From CANIZL01 sp043788645 (GTDB lineage: Bacteria; Verrucomicrobiota; Verrucomicrobiia; Limisphaerales; UBA9464), in assembly GCA_043788645.1 (NCBI GenBank), contig JAYVTS010000046.1:1-7524 (forward strand): a stretch of 7,524 bases of DNA. Reading direction: 5' to 3'. Under the pieces are notes generated by a model. That model saw nothing but the letters and a program-made list of their open reading frames with translations, made no database searches and was not told the origin of the DNA. Position numbers and translations under genes: made by a program. Of this stretch, positions 7,277 to 7,524 are shown piece by piece. Every line of letters begins with the position of its first letter. Position 1 is the stretch's first letter.

Positions 7277-7458
7277 TTTTGTTCATCTTCCAGAGTGAGC
7301 GGCGGTAAAGTAAGGTTGGCAAGGGGTTTTTGAGTCGTACAGACCCCCTTGGCTGTCAAAGTCGGCCAAAGGGTGAAGGAAGGTGGACGGAGGAGGTGGG
7401 AAAGTCTGTCTTTGGCGGGCGATTGGGCATGGATTTTCACGGTGATACCGTTGATCAT
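7273..7458 (-). CDS. Doubtful small hypothetical protein
   Basis: This is a 61-codon frame from an ATG at 7456-7458 (a TTG directly before it at 7459-7461 is an alternative) to a TAA at 7273-7275. The product begins MINGITVKIHAQS and is rich in Pro, Leu and Thr with an acidic LEDEQN end. I recognise no domain, signal peptide or membrane helix. In its favour: it follows a partial gene on the same strand by about 20 bases, an AGGAAAA lies 14-20 bases before the ATG, and its stop meets the hairpin at 7252-7276. Against it: short length and unremarkable composition. It could be untranslated trailer of the upstream gene. Confidence 0.25.
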   Translation of the reverse strand: MINGITVKIHAQSPAKDRLSHLLRPPSFTLWPTLTAKGVCTTQKPLANLTLPPLTLEDEQN

Positions 7459-7478
7459 CAATCGGTTATCACATTTTC

Positions 7479-7524
7479 CTAGTCAGGCATCGGATCCAGT
7501 TCGATGCGAAAGTCTGGTTCGTTG
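7479..7524 (-). CDS. C-terminal end of a gene running out of the window
   Basis: The minus-strand frame entering from the right edge reads NEPDFRIELDPMPD and stops at TAG (7479-7481). The acidic ending and balanced codons look like the tail of a real protein, but 14 residues are too few to identify it. If real, it is transcribed toward the small frame and the hairpin at 7252-7276. Confidence 0.3.
   Translation of the reverse strand, partial: NEPDFRIELDPMPD

Overview
This is an accessory-type window dominated by one very large minus-strand gene (1360-7170). It encodes a 1936-residue RHS/YD-repeat protein with an N-terminal membrane anchor, a helical (TPR-like) region and a C39-type cysteine peptidase domain. 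A small two-helix membrane protein gene (1169-1372) follows it and overlaps its 3' end by 13 bases. The layout fits a polymorphic-toxin locus: delivery and processing modules, RHS shell, variable 130-residue C-terminal tip, then a candidate immunity gene. The toxin and immunity roles are inferences, because neither the tip nor the small protein is recognised as a known family.

The left end (about 140-1090, plus strand) is a graveyard of mobile DNA. It holds the C-terminal half of an IS66-family transposase ending at a plausible IS66 right end near 933. Directly after this, in an interval with no start codon, lies the last ~50 residues of a tyrosine recombinase, including the H-x8-Y signature with its catalytic tyrosine. 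The simplest reading is that an IS66 copy inserted into an integrase gene, and a later rearrangement removed the 5' parts of both.

A perfect 24-bp direct repeat, extending imperfectly to about 40 bp, lies at 143-166 and 7215-7238. It brackets the remnants and the RHS module. On the left it abuts the truncated transposase; on the right it lies just upstream of the RHS start. It may be a recombination scar, an island boundary or a dispersed intergenic repeat.

The right end (7252-7524) holds an A/T-rich hairpin, a doubtful 62-codon minus-strand reading frame and the last 14 codons of a minus-strand gene that runs out of the window. The first 140 bases hold nothing I can assign. No tRNA, rRNA or CRISPR array was seen.

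Organism: the RHS style (Y-C-x-C-G motif, an 'NRD-x-I-x-E-x-GG-x-NLY' core end, an attached C39 domain) together with this IS66 subgroup suggests an environmental Verrucomicrobiota or related PVC-group bacterium. This is inferred from remembered family style and was not tested.
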